A stretch of DNA of 64,000 nucleotides from Parasphingorhabdus flavimaris (GTDB lineage Bacteria > Pseudomonadota > Alphaproteobacteria > Sphingomonadales > Sphingomonadaceae), in NCBI RefSeq assembly GCF_013371215.1, contig NZ_JABWMH010000003.1, positions 434,001-498,000 on the forward strand, in the 5' to 3' direction. This document shows positions 15,368 to 25,084 of the stretch, in pieces; position 1 is the first letter of the stretch, and the number at the start of each line of letters is the position of its first letter. A model generated the notes under the pieces. That model had not been told where the DNA came from and did no database searches. It was given only the letters and a program-made list of their open reading frames with translations. The position numbers and the translations under genes are program-made.

Positions 15368-16786
15368 ATGACTGATTTTAAGGCATTGATCGAGGCCGAC
15401 ACCGGCCAGGCAGCACGCAATATCCAGATATTGGATGTCGGCAGTTTCGAAGACTGGCTGAAGGGCCAACCGGAGACCATCCGCGCGATTGTGAAGGCCT
15501 ATCGCTTTGTCGCCAATCCCGACTCCTATCTGCTGTTGCCTCCGGTCGGCGGCAAGAGCGATGACAAGTTGGTCGCGGACGACTTTTCGGTTGTTGCCGG
15601 TGTCACCGACCGGAACAAGCTTGATGCCTGGTCGCTGGCCAAGCTCGGCGGCAGCCTGCCCGAGGGAAATTATCGTCTGCAGGACGCCAGCGCCAAGGGA
15701 ACATTGTTCGGCTGGCTGATTTCGCAACATGAATTTGATCGTTATAAAGAGCTGCCGGACCGTCAGGGACCGAGCGTTTTGCTGGTCAACGACGCGATCG
15801 GTCAGCGCGACGAAGCCGTTCGGCAGGCGGAAGCCACCGCGATGGTCCGGGACATGGTCAACACGCCGGCGGCAGACATGGGGCCGGACAAGCTGGAAGA
15901 TATTGTCGACAAGCTGGCGGCGCAGCACGGCGCAGAGCTGAAAGTGACGCGCGGCGATACGCTGGAGGAGCATTTCCCGATGATCCACGGCGTCGGCAAG
16001 GCTGCGATGCGCGCCCACGCGCCGCGCCTGCTGGAACTGAAATGGGGCAGGGCCGATCATCCGAAGATCGCGATTGTCGGCAAGGGCGTGACCTTTGACA
16101 GCGGCGGATTGTCGATGAAATCGCCGGCCGGCATGATGCTGATGAAAAAGGACATGGGCGGTGCTGCCCATGCCATCGCGCTCGCCCGCATGGTGATGGA
16201 AGCCAAGCTGCCGGTGCGCCTGCATCTGCTGGTGCCGGCGGTGGAAAATTCGATTGATGGCCATGCCTTGCGGCCCGGCGACATATTGCACAGCCGCAAG
16301 GGGCTGACCGTCGAGATTACCAACACAGATGCCGAAGGGCGGCTGGTATTGGGCGATGCGCTGACTCTGGCCGGCGAGGAAGAGCCGGAGATGATCATCG
16401 ATTTCGCCACGTTGACCGGCGCGGCGCGGGTAGCCCTCGGTCCCGATCTGCCGGCGATGTTCTGCGATGATCGCGCCATGGCGGAGGGCCTGGTGCAGGC
16501 CGGCGACGGCGAAAGCGACCCGCTTTGGCAAATGCCGCTCTGGTCGGGCTATGATGCGATGCTGAACAGCGAAATTGCCGATTGTGTGAACAGCGCGTCG
16601 GGTGGCTTCGCCGGATGTATCACCGCGGCGCTGTTCCTGAAGAAATTTGCGCCGGAATCGGTGCCCTGGGCGCATTTCGACACTTTCGCCTGGCGTCCGG
16701 CGGCCAAGCCGGGACGGCCAAAAGGCGGCGAAGCGCTGGGCCTGCGGGCGAGCTGGCGCTATTTGCAGGGGCGTTTCGGGCAGTAG
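15368..16786 (+). CDS. Leucyl aminopeptidase family protein (M17)
   Basis: 472 residues. The C-terminal catalytic domain has both M17 hallmarks: the lysine region GKGVTFDSGGLSMK (about 239-252) and the signature NTDAEGRLVLGD (about 318-329) with metal-binding Asp and Glu. MLMKKDMGGAA supplies the further metal Asp. The N-terminal third is a poorly conserved macrodomain-like lobe. It would remove N-terminal residues from peptides in the cytosol with two divalent metals. It follows the second monooxygenase by 39 bases, but a functional link is unlikely. Confidence 0.92.
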   Translation: MTDFKALIEADTGQAARNIQILDVGSFEDWLKGQPETIRAIVKAYRFVANPDSYLLLPPVGGKSDDKLVADDFSVVAGVTDRNKLDAWSLAKLGGSLPEGNYRLQDASAKGTLFGWLISQHEFDRYKELPDRQGPSVLLVNDAIGQRDEAVRQAEATAMVRDMVNTPAADMGPDKLEDIVDKLAAQHGAELKVTRGDTLEEHFPMIHGVGKAAMRAHAPRLLELKWGRADHPKIAIVGKGVTFDSGGLSMKSPAGMMLMKKDMGGAAHAIALARMVMEAKLPVRLHLLVPAVENSIDGHALRPGDILHSRKGLTVEITNTDAEGRLVLGDALTLAGEEEPEMIIDFATLTGAARVALGPDLPAMFCDDRAMAEGLVQAGDGESDPLWQMPLWSGYDAMLNSEIADCVNSASGGFAGCITAALFLKKFAPESVPWAHFDTFAWRPAAKPGRPKGGEALGLRASWRYLQGRFGQ

Positions 16787-16914
16787 GAAAGACGAGAAAG
16801 ATCTTCCTGTGGAATTTCGGCTACCGCCCCAATTGTGGAGGTACAATCTAGGCCGCTAAAATGTCTGTTCCGGGCGCAGTTGATGCCATTGTCTTGAAGT
16901 GATACCGGAAACAT

Positions 16915-17262
16915 ATGCAAGTCGAAATTCATCACGGCGGAAAGCTAATTGGTTGCAGCCATCTCGATGCAGCAGACCCACCGATGGGCGTAGCGACTGG
17001 TTTTTTCGAACCCACAACGAGCTATGATCCGAAAATCCACGCAGGTGAAATTGACGGCGTTCATCAGCCGGAGGTTTACAATTTAACCTTGGTGGTGAAT
17101 TCTCTAATGCATGGAAAAATCGAGTGCCACTCAGTTTTCATTGAAGACTATAGCGAAAGCCTAGACGAGAGGCATGTCTCTATCCTAGCAATACCATACC
17201 CTGATTACGAAACGTATTTTGGTGATTATCCTGCATACAAGGCATATTGGAACCAAAGCTAA
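16915..17262 (+). CDS. Hypothetical protein, AT-richer than neighbours
   Basis: 115 residues without a signal peptide or membrane segment. The sequence is rich in His, Tyr, Asp and Glu (for example IPYPDYETYFGDYPAYKAYW near the C-terminus). I recognise no family. Codon use differs from neighbouring genes: many A/T-ending codons (aaa, gaa, ttt, cta), where flanking genes strongly prefer G/C. It is a lone gene flanked by non-coding DNA, which together suggests horizontal acquisition. Confidence 0.6.
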   Translation: MQVEIHHGGKLIGCSHLDAADPPMGVATGFFEPTTSYDPKIHAGEIDGVHQPEVYNLTLVVNSLMHGKIECHSVFIEDYSESLDERHVSILAIPYPDYETYFGDYPAYKAYWNQS

Positions 17263-17482
17263 TGTCCGCTTTCGGGATGAAGCAGTCATTCTCGACGGCA
17301 TATCTTAGTGTCCGCTCCCCACCTAACAACAGAAATTCAGCCTGAGACAGCGGGCTTCTGCGACACCGCTTGATTAACCGCCCTCAGGTCGTCTAAAGGC
17401 CGTCGATTGTCACCGCTTTGTCACATGGCGCATAAGCCGCAGAGTCACGGACATTTTTATCGCTATTGGGATTTCGAAACGC

Positions 17483-18409
17483 ATGGACATGGAAACTGCA
17501 GATACTGGCGCGCACAAGAAATTCGTGCTGAACGGTCCGGAAGGAGATTTCGATCCCCGGATTACCGCGCATCGCGGCGACCTGGCGGATATTGCGCTGG
17601 CGGGCAAAATGTTTGCCCCGCATTATGCCACGCCGATGCCGATGCGCTGTTCCGCGCCAAAGGCGATGCTCCGCAAGCAGCCCGGCAAGGATCATGAAGC
17701 GATTTCCGAATTGCTGCACGGCGAGGATTTCCACGTGCTGGATATCGCCGGCGACTGGGCCTGGGGCTATTGTGGGCATGACCATTATGTCGGATATGTG
17801 CCGGTCCATGCGCTGCAGCATCAGAAGAAGACGCCCGAGCCGACCCATTTGATCTTTGCCCGCGCGGCGCTGATCTTCATCGAACCGGATTTCAAATCTG
17901 GCGTTATGAAGCGACTGCCGATGGGATCGCGGATCGCTTGCGGCGAAGCCAGCGAATGCGGCAATTTCCTGAAGACCGGCAAGGGCTATGTCCATGTCCG
18001 CCATGTCCAGCCGATCGGTACCAAGGTCGTTTTCGACGGAACCAATGGTACGGCGGCGCTGGCCGAACAGCTGATCGGCGCGCCCTATCTATGGGGTGGC
18101 CGCAGCGGCGATGGTCTCGATTGTTCGGGTCTGATCCAGATGATATTGATGCTGACCGGGGTTGACGCTCCGCGCGACAGCGACCAGCAAATGGCAGCGC
18201 TGGGCGAGGAAATTGCCGCCGACGAGGAGCTGCGACGCGGCGACCTTGTGTTCTTCCCCAATCATGTCGGCCTGATGATCGACAAGGAAAGGATCGTCCA
18301 CGCCAATTCCCACATGATGCAAGTGGCGATCGAACCATTGGCGGATACGATAGCCCGCTTTGCCAAGACAGCTGACAAGCCAGTATTGGCTCGCAAGCGG
18401 CTGTCCTGA
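17483..18409 (+). CDS. NlpC/P60 (C40) endopeptidase with N-terminal SH3-like domains
   Basis: 308 residues. The C-terminal domain is C40: catalytic Cys214 in DGLDCSGL, catalytic His261 in FPNHVGLM, and a third polar His in VHANSH. The preceding ~185 residues look like two bacterial SH3-type modules, as in gamma-D-glutamyl-L-diamino acid endopeptidases of the YkfC type, with a conserved-looking WAWGYCGHDHYVGYV segment. No signal peptide is visible, which fits cytoplasmic recycling of murein peptides. The stop (18409) precedes argC by eight bases, so the two are probably co-transcribed. Confidence 0.88.
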   Translation: MDMETADTGAHKKFVLNGPEGDFDPRITAHRGDLADIALAGKMFAPHYATPMPMRCSAPKAMLRKQPGKDHEAISELLHGEDFHVLDIAGDWAWGYCGHDHYVGYVPVHALQHQKKTPEPTHLIFARAALIFIEPDFKSGVMKRLPMGSRIACGEASECGNFLKTGKGYVHVRHVQPIGTKVVFDGTNGTAALAEQLIGAPYLWGGRSGDGLDCSGLIQMILMLTGVDAPRDSDQQMAALGEEIAADEELRRGDLVFFPNHVGLMIDKERIVHANSHMMQVAIEPLADTIARFAKTADKPVLARKRLS

Positions 18410-18416
18410 GGCTGCT

Positions 18417-19346
18417 ATGACGAAGACTGTTTTCATCGACGGCGCGGTTGGTACGACCGGACTGGAAATCGCCGAGCGGCTTTCCGGGCGGAGCGAATTT
18501 GCTCTCGTCCAGTTGCCAGAAGACCGGCGCAAGGACGTCAATGCGCGGCGCGAGGCGATCAACGACAGCGATTTCGTCATATTGTGCCTGCCCGACGACG
18601 CAGCGACAGAAGCGGTCTCTCTGATCGATAATGACAGCACGCGGGTGATCGATGCATCGACGGCACATCGCGTTGCCGATGGCTGGGCTTATGGTTTCGC
18701 CGAATTTCGCGATGGCCAGCGGGCCGCAATCGCCAGCGCGCGTTTTGTATCAAATCCAGGCTGTTACCCGACCGGTTTTCTCGGTCTTGTCGCTCCGCTG
18801 ATTGCTCGTGGCCTGCTGCCCGCAGACTGGCCCTATGTCATGAATGCAGTGTCCGGATATTCGGGCGGCGGCAAGGCGCTGATCGAGCGGTTTGCCCAGG
18901 AACCCGATCTGGGTTTTCGTAGCTATGGCCTGAATTTCGATCATAAGCATCTGCCGGAAATGAAGGCCTACGCCGGCCTGAGCCACGATGTCATTTTTGC
19001 GCCTTCGGTGATCCGTGCCTTTCGCGGGATGCTGGTCGATATTCCGCTGCATCTGGGCGCTATCGGATCGGTGCGCACGGACCAGCTGCTCGAAGAGCTG
19101 ACCGCCTTCTATGCCGGTTCGAAAATCGTCTCGGTTCAGGGCAGGGGCGACCTGTCAGAGCTGTTGATCAGCGAGAATGATGCCCCGACCGACCGGCTTG
19201 AGCTGTTTGTCTGCGGCAATGCGGAAGGCTATCACGCCCGCCTGATTGCGCGGCTGGACAATCTCGGCAAAGGAGCGTCGGGCGCGGCTGTCCAGAATCT
19301 CAATATCATGGCCGGTCTCGACGAGACCGCGGGGCTGCGGCTCTAG
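18417..19346 (+). CDS. argC: N-acetyl-gamma-glutamyl-phosphate reductase, type 2
   Basis: 309 residues. It begins with a Rossmann motif GAVGTTGLEI (residues 9-18) and carries the catalytic Cys116 in SNPGCYPTGF, which forms the acyl-enzyme thioester. Its length and the short N-terminal domain fit the type 2 (roughly 310-residue) ArgC rather than the longer form. It performs the third step of arginine synthesis, NADPH-dependent reduction of N-acetylglutamyl phosphate. The longer frame from 18360 overlaps the upstream peptidase gene; the ATG at 18417, with GAGG upstream, is preferred. Confidence 0.93.
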   Translation: MTKTVFIDGAVGTTGLEIAERLSGRSEFALVQLPEDRRKDVNARREAINDSDFVILCLPDDAATEAVSLIDNDSTRVIDASTAHRVADGWAYGFAEFRDGQRAAIASARFVSNPGCYPTGFLGLVAPLIARGLLPADWPYVMNAVSGYSGGGKALIERFAQEPDLGFRSYGLNFDHKHLPEMKAYAGLSHDVIFAPSVIRAFRGMLVDIPLHLGAIGSVRTDQLLEELTAFYAGSKIVSVQGRGDLSELLISENDAPTDRLELFVCGNAEGYHARLIARLDNLGKGASGAAVQNLNIMAGLDETAGLRL

Positions 19347-19353
19347 GCTTCGC

Positions 19354-20247
19354 TTATTTGGCGGCTGCAACCGCCTTGCCGGGACGCAGGCTGGTGCCTG
19401 CCCGTCCACCACGGAACGAACCGAGCCAGCTCAGCGGGTTGAACGTCGTCGTCCCATCGAGCGAGAATGTGATGAACTCCGCCCGTCCGCCGATATTTTC
19501 CCAGGGTATGGTTCCACCGAGACCAAGCGGACTGGCAACCCGGCTGTCCGCGCTGAGATCGCGGTTGTCACCGAGCAGATAGACCTCATGTTCCGGAATT
19601 TCCACCGGCGCCACATCATCGGTATATTGGGGGCCGAGATCGATAATATCGTAGCTCACGCCGTTGGGCAGTGTTTCGCGGACAATCGGCAGGCGGCACA
19701 CCGGATTGCCATTGGCGTCTTCGCTGCGGGCACCCGGAAATTCGTTCAGGCCACAGGGCGAATTAGCATCGATCGGGATCAGCAGATCGGGCTGGACGTC
19801 CTGTCGCACGCCAATGCCGTTGAGGAATATCTGACCGCCCCGCAATTCAATCGTGTCGCCGGGCAAGCCGATCACCCGCTTGATATAATCGCTGCTCTGT
19901 TCTTTCGGGGTCAGGATCACGACATCGCCGCGTTCGGGCAGACTTCCGAACAGGCGGCCTTCCAGGCGCGGCAATATGTGGAATGTCGGCGACACCCAGG
20001 ACCAGCCATAGGCATATTTGCTGACGATCAGCCGGTCACCGACCAGAAGCCTGGGCATCATCGATACCGAAGGGATGTAAAAGGGCTTGGCTACCAGGCT
20101 GTGGAAGGTGAGAACCGCCAGCAACAACAAGCCAATGCTCTTGATCTCGCCGATCCAGTCGGTTTTCTCTTTTTCCGGTTTCCCAGTGGAACCGCTGCCA
20201 GCAGTATTCTCTATAGCCATATTTTTATCTTTGGTTTCCTCGTCCAT
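19354..20247 (-). CDS. lepB: Signal peptidase I
   Basis: 297 residues from the chosen ATG. A membrane anchor (IKSIGLLLLAVLTFHSLV) is followed by box B with the nucleophile Ser (IPSVSMMPRL), box D with the general-base Lys (YIKRVIGLPGDTIE) and box E (LGDNRDLSADSR). It cleaves Sec and Tat signal peptides at the periplasmic face. Only one N-terminal membrane helix is evident; a Lys/Glu-rich cytoplasmic tail precedes it. An internal ATG at 20220 is a possible alternative start. It is last in the pyrE-pdxJ-acpS-lepB minus-strand run, a common linkage in alphaproteobacteria. Confidence 0.95.
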   Translation of the reverse strand: MDEETKDKNMAIENTAGSGSTGKPEKEKTDWIGEIKSIGLLLLAVLTFHSLVAKPFYIPSVSMMPRLLVGDRLIVSKYAYGWSWVSPTFHILPRLEGRLFGSLPERGDVVILTPKEQSSDYIKRVIGLPGDTIELRGGQIFLNGIGVRQDVQPDLLIPIDANSPCGLNEFPGARSEDANGNPVCRLPIVRETLPNGVSYDIIDLGPQYTDDVAPVEIPEHEVYLLGDNRDLSADSRVASPLGLGGTIPWENIGGRAEFITFSLDGTTTFNPLSWLGSFRGGRAGTSLRPGKAVAAAK

Positions 20248-20261
20248 GGGGAGCGCATTTC

Positions 20262-20663
20262 CTACAGCGGATGGGCTTCGATGATCACGAATGCCTGCGC
20301 CCATGGATGATCGTCGGTGAGTGTGAGATGAACGATTGCCTCATATCCCGCCGGTGTCAGCGCGTCGAGGCGTTTTTTCGCGCCGCCGGTCAGCGCCAGC
20401 GTCGGCGCTCCGCTTCTGGCGTTGATCACGCCGATATCCTTCATGAACACGCCAGCCCGAAAGCCGGTGCCGACCGCTTTGGAATAGGCTTCTTTCGCGG
20501 CGAAACGCTTGGCATAGGTGCCGGCGATGGTGAACGGCCTTCGGCGGGCCTTTGTGCGTTCCAGTTCGGTGAAGACGCGATTTTCAAATCGCTCGCCAAA
20601 GCGGTCGAGCGAATTCTGGATCCGCTCGATATTGCAGAGGTCGGAACCGAGGCCGATGATCAT
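20262..20663 (-). CDS. acpS: Holo-[acyl-carrier-protein] synthase
   Basis: 133 residues. Two conserved blocks of the AcpS phosphopantetheinyl transferases are visible: [12 protein letters not shown] (4-15, with the metal-binding Asp8) and [14 protein letters not shown] (about 54-67, with the metal-binding Glu). It transfers 4'-phosphopantetheine from CoA to acyl carrier protein, needed for fatty acid synthesis. It is 14 bases upstream of lepB on the same strand. Between it and pdxJ lies a 102-bp palindromic repeat. Confidence 0.95.
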   Translation of the reverse strand: MIIGLGSDLCNIERIQNSLDRFGERFENRVFTELERTKARRRPFTIAGTYAKRFAAKEAYSKAVGTGFRAGVFMKDIGVINARSGAPTLALTGGAKKRLDALTPAGYEAIVHLTLTDDHPWAQAFVIIEAHPL

Positions 20664-20670
20664 TTTTTAT

Positions 20671-20772
20671 CCTCCCTGCAGCAAAGCTGCGGGGAGGTGG
20701 CGCCGAAGGCGACGGAGGGGTGCCCCTCCACCACCCTTCGGGCGGTCCCCCTCCCCGTCTTCGACAGGGAGG
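20671..20772. repeat. 102-bp palindromic intergenic repeat between pdxJ and acpS
   Basis: The element is bounded by a perfect 8-bp terminal inverted repeat (CCTCCCTG / CAGGGAGG). Inside it are more nested inverted repeats: GGAGGGG-TG-CCCCTCC around 20714-20729, CGAAGG/CCCTTCG, and a stem of CCTCCC with GGGGAGG at the left end. It fills nearly the whole acpS-pdxJ gap. It resembles the GC-rich REP/MITE-like elements scattered in sphingomonad genomes. It also holds a CTTCGACAGG decamer (20759-20768) that recurs in reverse in the uvrA insert. Confidence 0.7.
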
Positions 20773-20790
20773 AAAGATTGGCAGACATAC

Positions 20791-21525
20791 TCACCGGGCT
20801 TCGTCCATCAGGGCGCGCATCTGTTTGATGCTGCCGTCGAGGCCGCTGAAAATCGCCTCGCCGATCAGAAAGTGGCCGATGTTCAGCTCCACGAGCTGCG
20901 GGATTGCGGCGATCGGGACGACATTGTCGAAAGTCAGCCCGTGTCCGGCGTGCGGTTCGATTCCGTTTTTGGCCGCGAGAGCTGCGGCATCGGCGATCCG
21001 GCGCAGCTCGGTTTCGCGTTCGGCGCCCGTAAGCTCCGCATAATGGCCGGTATGAAATTCGACCACCGGCGCGCCGAGGCGGATCGCTGCCTCGATCTGG
21101 CGCGGGTCGGGTTCGATGAACAGGCTGACGCGGATATTCGCTTCCCTCAGCTGACCGACAAAATCGGCCAGCTTGTTGTGCATCCCGGCGGCATCCAGCC
21201 CGCCTTCGGTGGTCCGTTCCTCGCGATTCTCCGGGACGATGCAAGCAGCGTGCGGCTGGTGGCGCAGCGCGATCTGCAGCATCTCGTCGGTCGCCGCCAT
21301 TTCCAGATTGAGCGGAATGGTCAACGTGTCCATCAGCACGGTCAGATCGTCATCGCGAATATGGCGCCGGTCTTCGCGCAGATGGGCGGTTATGCCGTCT
21401 GCGCCAGCTTCGGCGGCGACCAGCGCCGCTCGCACCGGCTCGGGATGATCGCCACCGCGCGCGTTGCGGATCGTCGCGACATGGTCAATATTGACGCCGA
21501 GCCTGAGCGGGTTGGATATGCTCAC
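20791..21525 (-). CDS. pdxJ: Pyridoxine 5'-phosphate synthase
   Basis: 244 residues, matching the usual family length. The N-terminal [16 protein letters not shown] block and the downstream [21 protein letters not shown] and VSLFIEPD strands are those of the PdxJ TIM barrel. [11 protein letters not shown] near the C-terminus is its phosphate-binding loop. It condenses 1-deoxyxylulose 5-phosphate with 3-amino-2-oxopropyl phosphate to give pyridoxine 5'-phosphate. The start overlaps the pyrE end by four bases, indicating co-translation. Confidence 0.96.
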   Translation of the reverse strand: MSISNPLRLGVNIDHVATIRNARGGDHPEPVRAALVAAEAGADGITAHLREDRRHIRDDDLTVLMDTLTIPLNLEMAATDEMLQIALRHQPHAACIVPENREERTTEGGLDAAGMHNKLADFVGQLREANIRVSLFIEPDPRQIEAAIRLGAPVVEFHTGHYAELTGAERETELRRIADAAALAAKNGIEPHAGHGLTFDNVVPIAAIPQLVELNIGHFLIGEAIFSGLDGSIKQMRALMDEAR

Positions 21526-22115
21526 GCTGGCGAAGGTTCCGCCCGGCTGCCGGGCTTGGTCGTGGGAATGGCGGCCAGTTCGGCGGGGACCTCGTCAGCG
21601 GCATAAGATGGCACGTCGAGTGCGACCAGGGGGAAGAAGGGGATATCGAACTGAGCTGCGCCATTGGAACGGTCGATCAGCGCGCCGGCCGCAATCACGT
21701 CACCGCCCGCGTCGCGGATCGCCTGGATAGCTTCGCGGGATGACAGGCCGGTGGTCACGACATCTTCCATCATCAATACTTTCTGGCCCGGTTCGAGCCG
21801 GAATCCCCGGCGCAGCTCGAATATGCCTTCAGGGCGCTCGAGAAACAGGGCTTCAAGCCCAAGAGCCCGGCCCATTTCATGGCCGACGATCACGCCGCCC
21901 ATTGCCGGAGAGACGACGATATCGATCGAGCGTCTGATATTCTGGGGAATTTTCGCGACAAGCGCTTCGGCCATGCGCGACGCACGGGCAGGGTCCATCA
22001 GCAAGCGCGCGCATTGCAGATAGCGGCTGCTGTGGCGGCCGGAGGAAAGGATGAAATGGCCCTGCAACAAGGCGTCGCAGCTACGGAATTCTGATAAAAT
22101 CTCTTCTTCTGTCAA
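21522..22115 (-). CDS. pyrE: Orotate phosphoribosyltransferase
   Basis: 197 residues from a TTG start. The PRPP-binding motif [14 protein letters not shown] and the [14 protein letters not shown] block define OPRTase, which makes OMP from orotate and PRPP in pyrimidine synthesis. The frame continues upstream to an ATG at 22160, but the TTG at 22115 has an AGGGA seven bases away, and homologous proteins begin with TEEEIL-like residues exactly here, so I prefer TTG. The C-terminus ends in a Pro/Ala/Ser tail that overlaps the pdxJ start. First gene of the minus-strand run. Confidence 0.93.
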   Translation of the reverse strand: MTEEEILSEFRSCDALLQGHFILSSGRHSSRYLQCARLLMDPARASRMAEALVAKIPQNIRRSIDIVVSPAMGGVIVGHEMGRALGLEALFLERPEGIFELRRGFRLEPGQKVLMMEDVVTTGLSSREAIQAIRDAGGDVIAAGALIDRSNGAAQFDIPFFPLVALDVPSYAADEVPAELAAIPTTKPGSRAEPSPA

Positions 22116-22353
22116 TTTTCCATCCCTGTCTGTATTTCGCCTTTCTGCCCAAATGGGCATATTGCCGCTTCATTGCCAGATAAATTAAAGCCAAAAAACT
22201 GAAAAAATATGTATTCCGTAGCTTGAGGCTTGGGTCAACCATGCCTATAAGCCGCCCCAATCGGACTATTCCAGGCCGGGCTCGCTGATTCCAAAAGTCG
22301 GGCCACTGCCGGAAAACTACCGAAACTTGGGGTAAGATAGGGTTGAGCGATAT

Positions 22354-23379
22354 ATGACTCATTTTGTGAAAGCTTGGATTCTGGCCATTGGCTTGATTCT
22401 CACGCCGACTGCATTGTCGGCGCAAGAAGCGTTGCCGGCGGCACCGGTTGTGGATCCAGTAGCGTCCAGCGAGCTGGAAGCGGCGGAAGTGCCAGCAGAG
22501 GCCGCAGCCACTGCGTCCGGACTTGATCCTGCGCTTTACACCCCGATGAAACCGACCGAAGGCATCGGCATGCCGGTCGATGGCGGCATCGATTTCCAGG
22601 AACAGTTCAGCGAAACCGGCAAAACCGCGCATTGGATCAACAATGCGATCCTGGTTCCGATGATGGTCGGTGTCAGTCTGCTGGTTCTCTTTCTTCTGAT
22701 ATGGGTTGTGTTTCGTTTTCGTCGTGGCGCAAATGCGGTTCCTTCAAAAACAACCCACAATACTTTTATCGAGATCATCTGGACGGTCATTCCTGTTCTG
22801 ATCCTTGTTGTAATCGCCGTGCCGTCGATTAGCCTGCTCGCGGAGCAGTTTGAACCGGCACCGGAAGATGCCCTGACCGTGAAAGTTACCGGATATCAAT
22901 GGTATTGGGGTTATGGCTATCCCGACAATGGCGATTTCGAAGTCATTTCCAACATGTTGACCGAAGAAGAAGCCGACGCGCGCGGAGAGCCCTATCAGCT
23001 CGCTGCTGACAACCGGATGGTCATTCCGGTCGGAAAGCCGGTCAAGCTGTTGATCACCGCAGCAGACGTGATTCACAGCTTTGCCATTCCGGCAGCATGG
23101 TTCAAGCTTGATGCGGTTCCCGGACGGATCAATGAAAAAGTTCTGCAGATTGATCGCGAAGGCGTCTATTATGGCCAGTGCTCCGAACTTTGCGGCGCGC
23201 GTCACGGCTTCATGCCGATCACCGTTGAAGTTCTGTCTGAAGAAAAATTCAACAACTGGGTTCGCGCCAATGGCGGTACAGTGAAGGGCGAAGCAGCAGA
23301 AGCCGCTCCGACCGACGCCGACGCCAGTGAAGCGACCACCGAAATCGCGTCTGCCGATGCAGCCGCTGCGACCAACTGA
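22354..23379 (+). CDS. coxB: Cytochrome c oxidase subunit II (CuA)
   Basis: 341 residues. A signal peptide (ending near ALSAQ) and an Ala/Pro-rich linker precede two membrane helices (about 95-120 and 140-160). The cupredoxin domain carries the CuA ligands: His in VIHSFAIPA, then [13 protein letters not shown] with Cys-x3-Cys, His and Met. The aromatic electron-entry patch reads YQWYWGY. The C-terminus has an Ala/Thr/Glu-rich extension. It accepts electrons from cytochrome c and passes them to subunit I. First gene of the oxidase operon. Confidence 0.96.
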   Translation: MTHFVKAWILAIGLILTPTALSAQEALPAAPVVDPVASSELEAAEVPAEAAATASGLDPALYTPMKPTEGIGMPVDGGIDFQEQFSETGKTAHWINNAILVPMMVGVSLLVLFLLIWVVFRFRRGANAVPSKTTHNTFIEIIWTVIPVLILVVIAVPSISLLAEQFEPAPEDALTVKVTGYQWYWGYGYPDNGDFEVISNMLTEEEADARGEPYQLAADNRMVIPVGKPVKLLITAADVIHSFAIPAAWFKLDAVPGRINEKVLQIDREGVYYGQCSELCGARHGFMPITVEVLSEEKFNNWVRANGGTVKGEAAEAAPTDADASEATTEIASADAAAATN

Positions 23380-23390
23380 GGGTTAGAGTA

Positions 23391-25052
23391 ATGACAACAA
23401 TCACAGCAGATGGCCACATCGACGATCATGCGCATGACGCCGATCACAAGCCAGCCTTTTTCCAGCGCTGGTTCATGTCCACCAACCACAAGGATATCGG
23501 TACTCTCTATCTGATTTTCGCGATTGTCGCGGGTATCATCGGTGGCGGGATTTCCGGTCTTATGCGGCTGGAACTGGCCGAGCCCGGCATCCAGTATCTG
23601 CAGGCCTGGGCCAGCATGTCCAACGGCACCGAAGCGTCGATGGATCAGGCCTATCACCTGTGGAACGTGCTGATCACAGCGCACGGCCTTATCATGGTCT
23701 TCTTCATGGTGATGCCGGCGATGATTGGCGGCTTTGGTAACTGGTTCGTGCCGCTGATGATCGGTGCGCCGGACATGGCCTTCCCGCGGATGAACAATGT
23801 CAGCTTCTGGTTGCTCGTCCCCGCGTTCCTGTTGCTTCTCGGTTCCTCTTTCGTGCCAGGTGGTACCGGCAACGGTGCCGGTACCGGCTGGACGGTTTAC
23901 GCGCCGCTCTCGACGAGCGGTTCGGTTGGCCCGGCGGTCGATATGGCGATTCTATCGCTCCATCTTGCCGGTGCATCCTCGATCCTCGGTGCGATCAACT
24001 TCATTACCACCATTTTCAACATGCGCGCGCCGGGCATGACCCTGCACAAAATGCCGCTGTTTGTCTGGTCGGTTCTGGTTACCGCATTCCTGTTGCTGCT
24101 CGCGCTTCCCGTGCTGGCTGCAGCAATCACGATGCTGCTCACCGACCGTAATTTCGGAACAACCTTCTACGATGCCGCAGGTGGCGGTGATCCGGTGCTG
24201 TACCAGCATCTGTTCTGGTTCTTCGGGCACCCCGAAGTCTACATCATGATCTTGCCCGGTTTCGGTATGGTCAGCCACATTATCTCGACCTTCAGCCGCA
24301 AACCGATCTTCGGTTATCTCGGCATGGCATATGCCATGGTTGCGATCGGTGTCGTCGGCTTCGTGGTCTGGGCACACCACATGTTCACCACCGGCATGTC
24401 GGTTAACGTGAAAATGTATTTCACCGCAGCGACCATGGTGATCGCGGTGCCGACCGGTATCAAGATCTTCTCGTGGATCGCGACCATGTGGGGCGGGTCG
24501 ATGACCTTCAAGACGCCGATGATGTGGGCGCTTGGCTTCATCTTCATGTTCACCGTTGGTGGCGTGACCGGTGTTGTGCTTGCCAATGGCGGGATCGACG
24601 ACAATCTCCACGACACCTATTATGTGGTCGCTCACTTCCACTATGTGTTGTCGCTTGGTGCGGTCTTCTCGCTCTTTGCCGGCTTCTACTACTGGTTCCC
24701 GAAAATGTCGGGCCGGATGTACAACGAACTGCTGGGGCAGCTCCATTTCTGGATATTCTTCATCGGCGTGAACATCCTGTTCTTCCCGCAGCATTTCCTC
24801 GGACAGCAGGGCATGCCGCGTCGTTATGCCGACTATCCTGAGCAGTTTGCTTACTGGAACCAGATCAGCTCGCTCGGCTATGCCGTGATGCTGGTTGGCG
24901 TGCTGATCTTCTTCGTGAATATCGCATACTCCATGTTCGCCGGCCGCAAGGCAGAAGGCAATTACTGGGGTGAAGGCGCAACGACGCTGGAATGGACATT
25001 GTCCAGCCCGCCGCCGTTCCACCAGTTCGAAACCCTTCCTCAAATCAAGTGA
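23391..25052 (+). CDS. coxA: Cytochrome c oxidase subunit I (aa3-type heme-copper oxidase)
   Basis: 553 residues with twelve membrane segments. The conserved [14 protein letters not shown] stretch contains the CuB-ligand His cross-linked to Tyr. [11 protein letters not shown] carries the two heme-ligand His residues of helix X, and [15 protein letters not shown] supplies the low-spin heme ligand of helix II. This is the A-type proton-pumping terminal oxidase core that reduces O2 to water in the inner membrane. A His/Asp-rich N-terminus ([13 protein letters not shown]) is unusual but short. It begins 11 bases after coxB. Confidence 0.97.
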   Translation: MTTITADGHIDDHAHDADHKPAFFQRWFMSTNHKDIGTLYLIFAIVAGIIGGGISGLMRLELAEPGIQYLQAWASMSNGTEASMDQAYHLWNVLITAHGLIMVFFMVMPAMIGGFGNWFVPLMIGAPDMAFPRMNNVSFWLLVPAFLLLLGSSFVPGGTGNGAGTGWTVYAPLSTSGSVGPAVDMAILSLHLAGASSILGAINFITTIFNMRAPGMTLHKMPLFVWSVLVTAFLLLLALPVLAAAITMLLTDRNFGTTFYDAAGGGDPVLYQHLFWFFGHPEVYIMILPGFGMVSHIISTFSRKPIFGYLGMAYAMVAIGVVGFVVWAHHMFTTGMSVNVKMYFTAATMVIAVPTGIKIFSWIATMWGGSMTFKTPMMWALGFIFMFTVGGVTGVVLANGGIDDNLHDTYYVVAHFHYVLSLGAVFSLFAGFYYWFPKMSGRMYNELLGQLHFWIFFIGVNILFFPQHFLGQQGMPRRYADYPEQFAYWNQISSLGYAVMLVGVLIFFVNIAYSMFAGRKAEGNYWGEGATTLEWTLSSPPPFHQFETLPQIK

Positions 25053-25084
25053 TTTGAGGACCAGTCGGGAATTTGGGAATAGAA

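Noticed and set aside
14690-16846. 718-codon open frame on the minus strand opposite the second monooxygenase and the M17 aminopeptidase
   Set aside because: It is antisense to two genes with complete family motifs, its translation is rich in Arg, His, Gln and Pro without any motif, and long empty frames are common opposite GC-rich genes.
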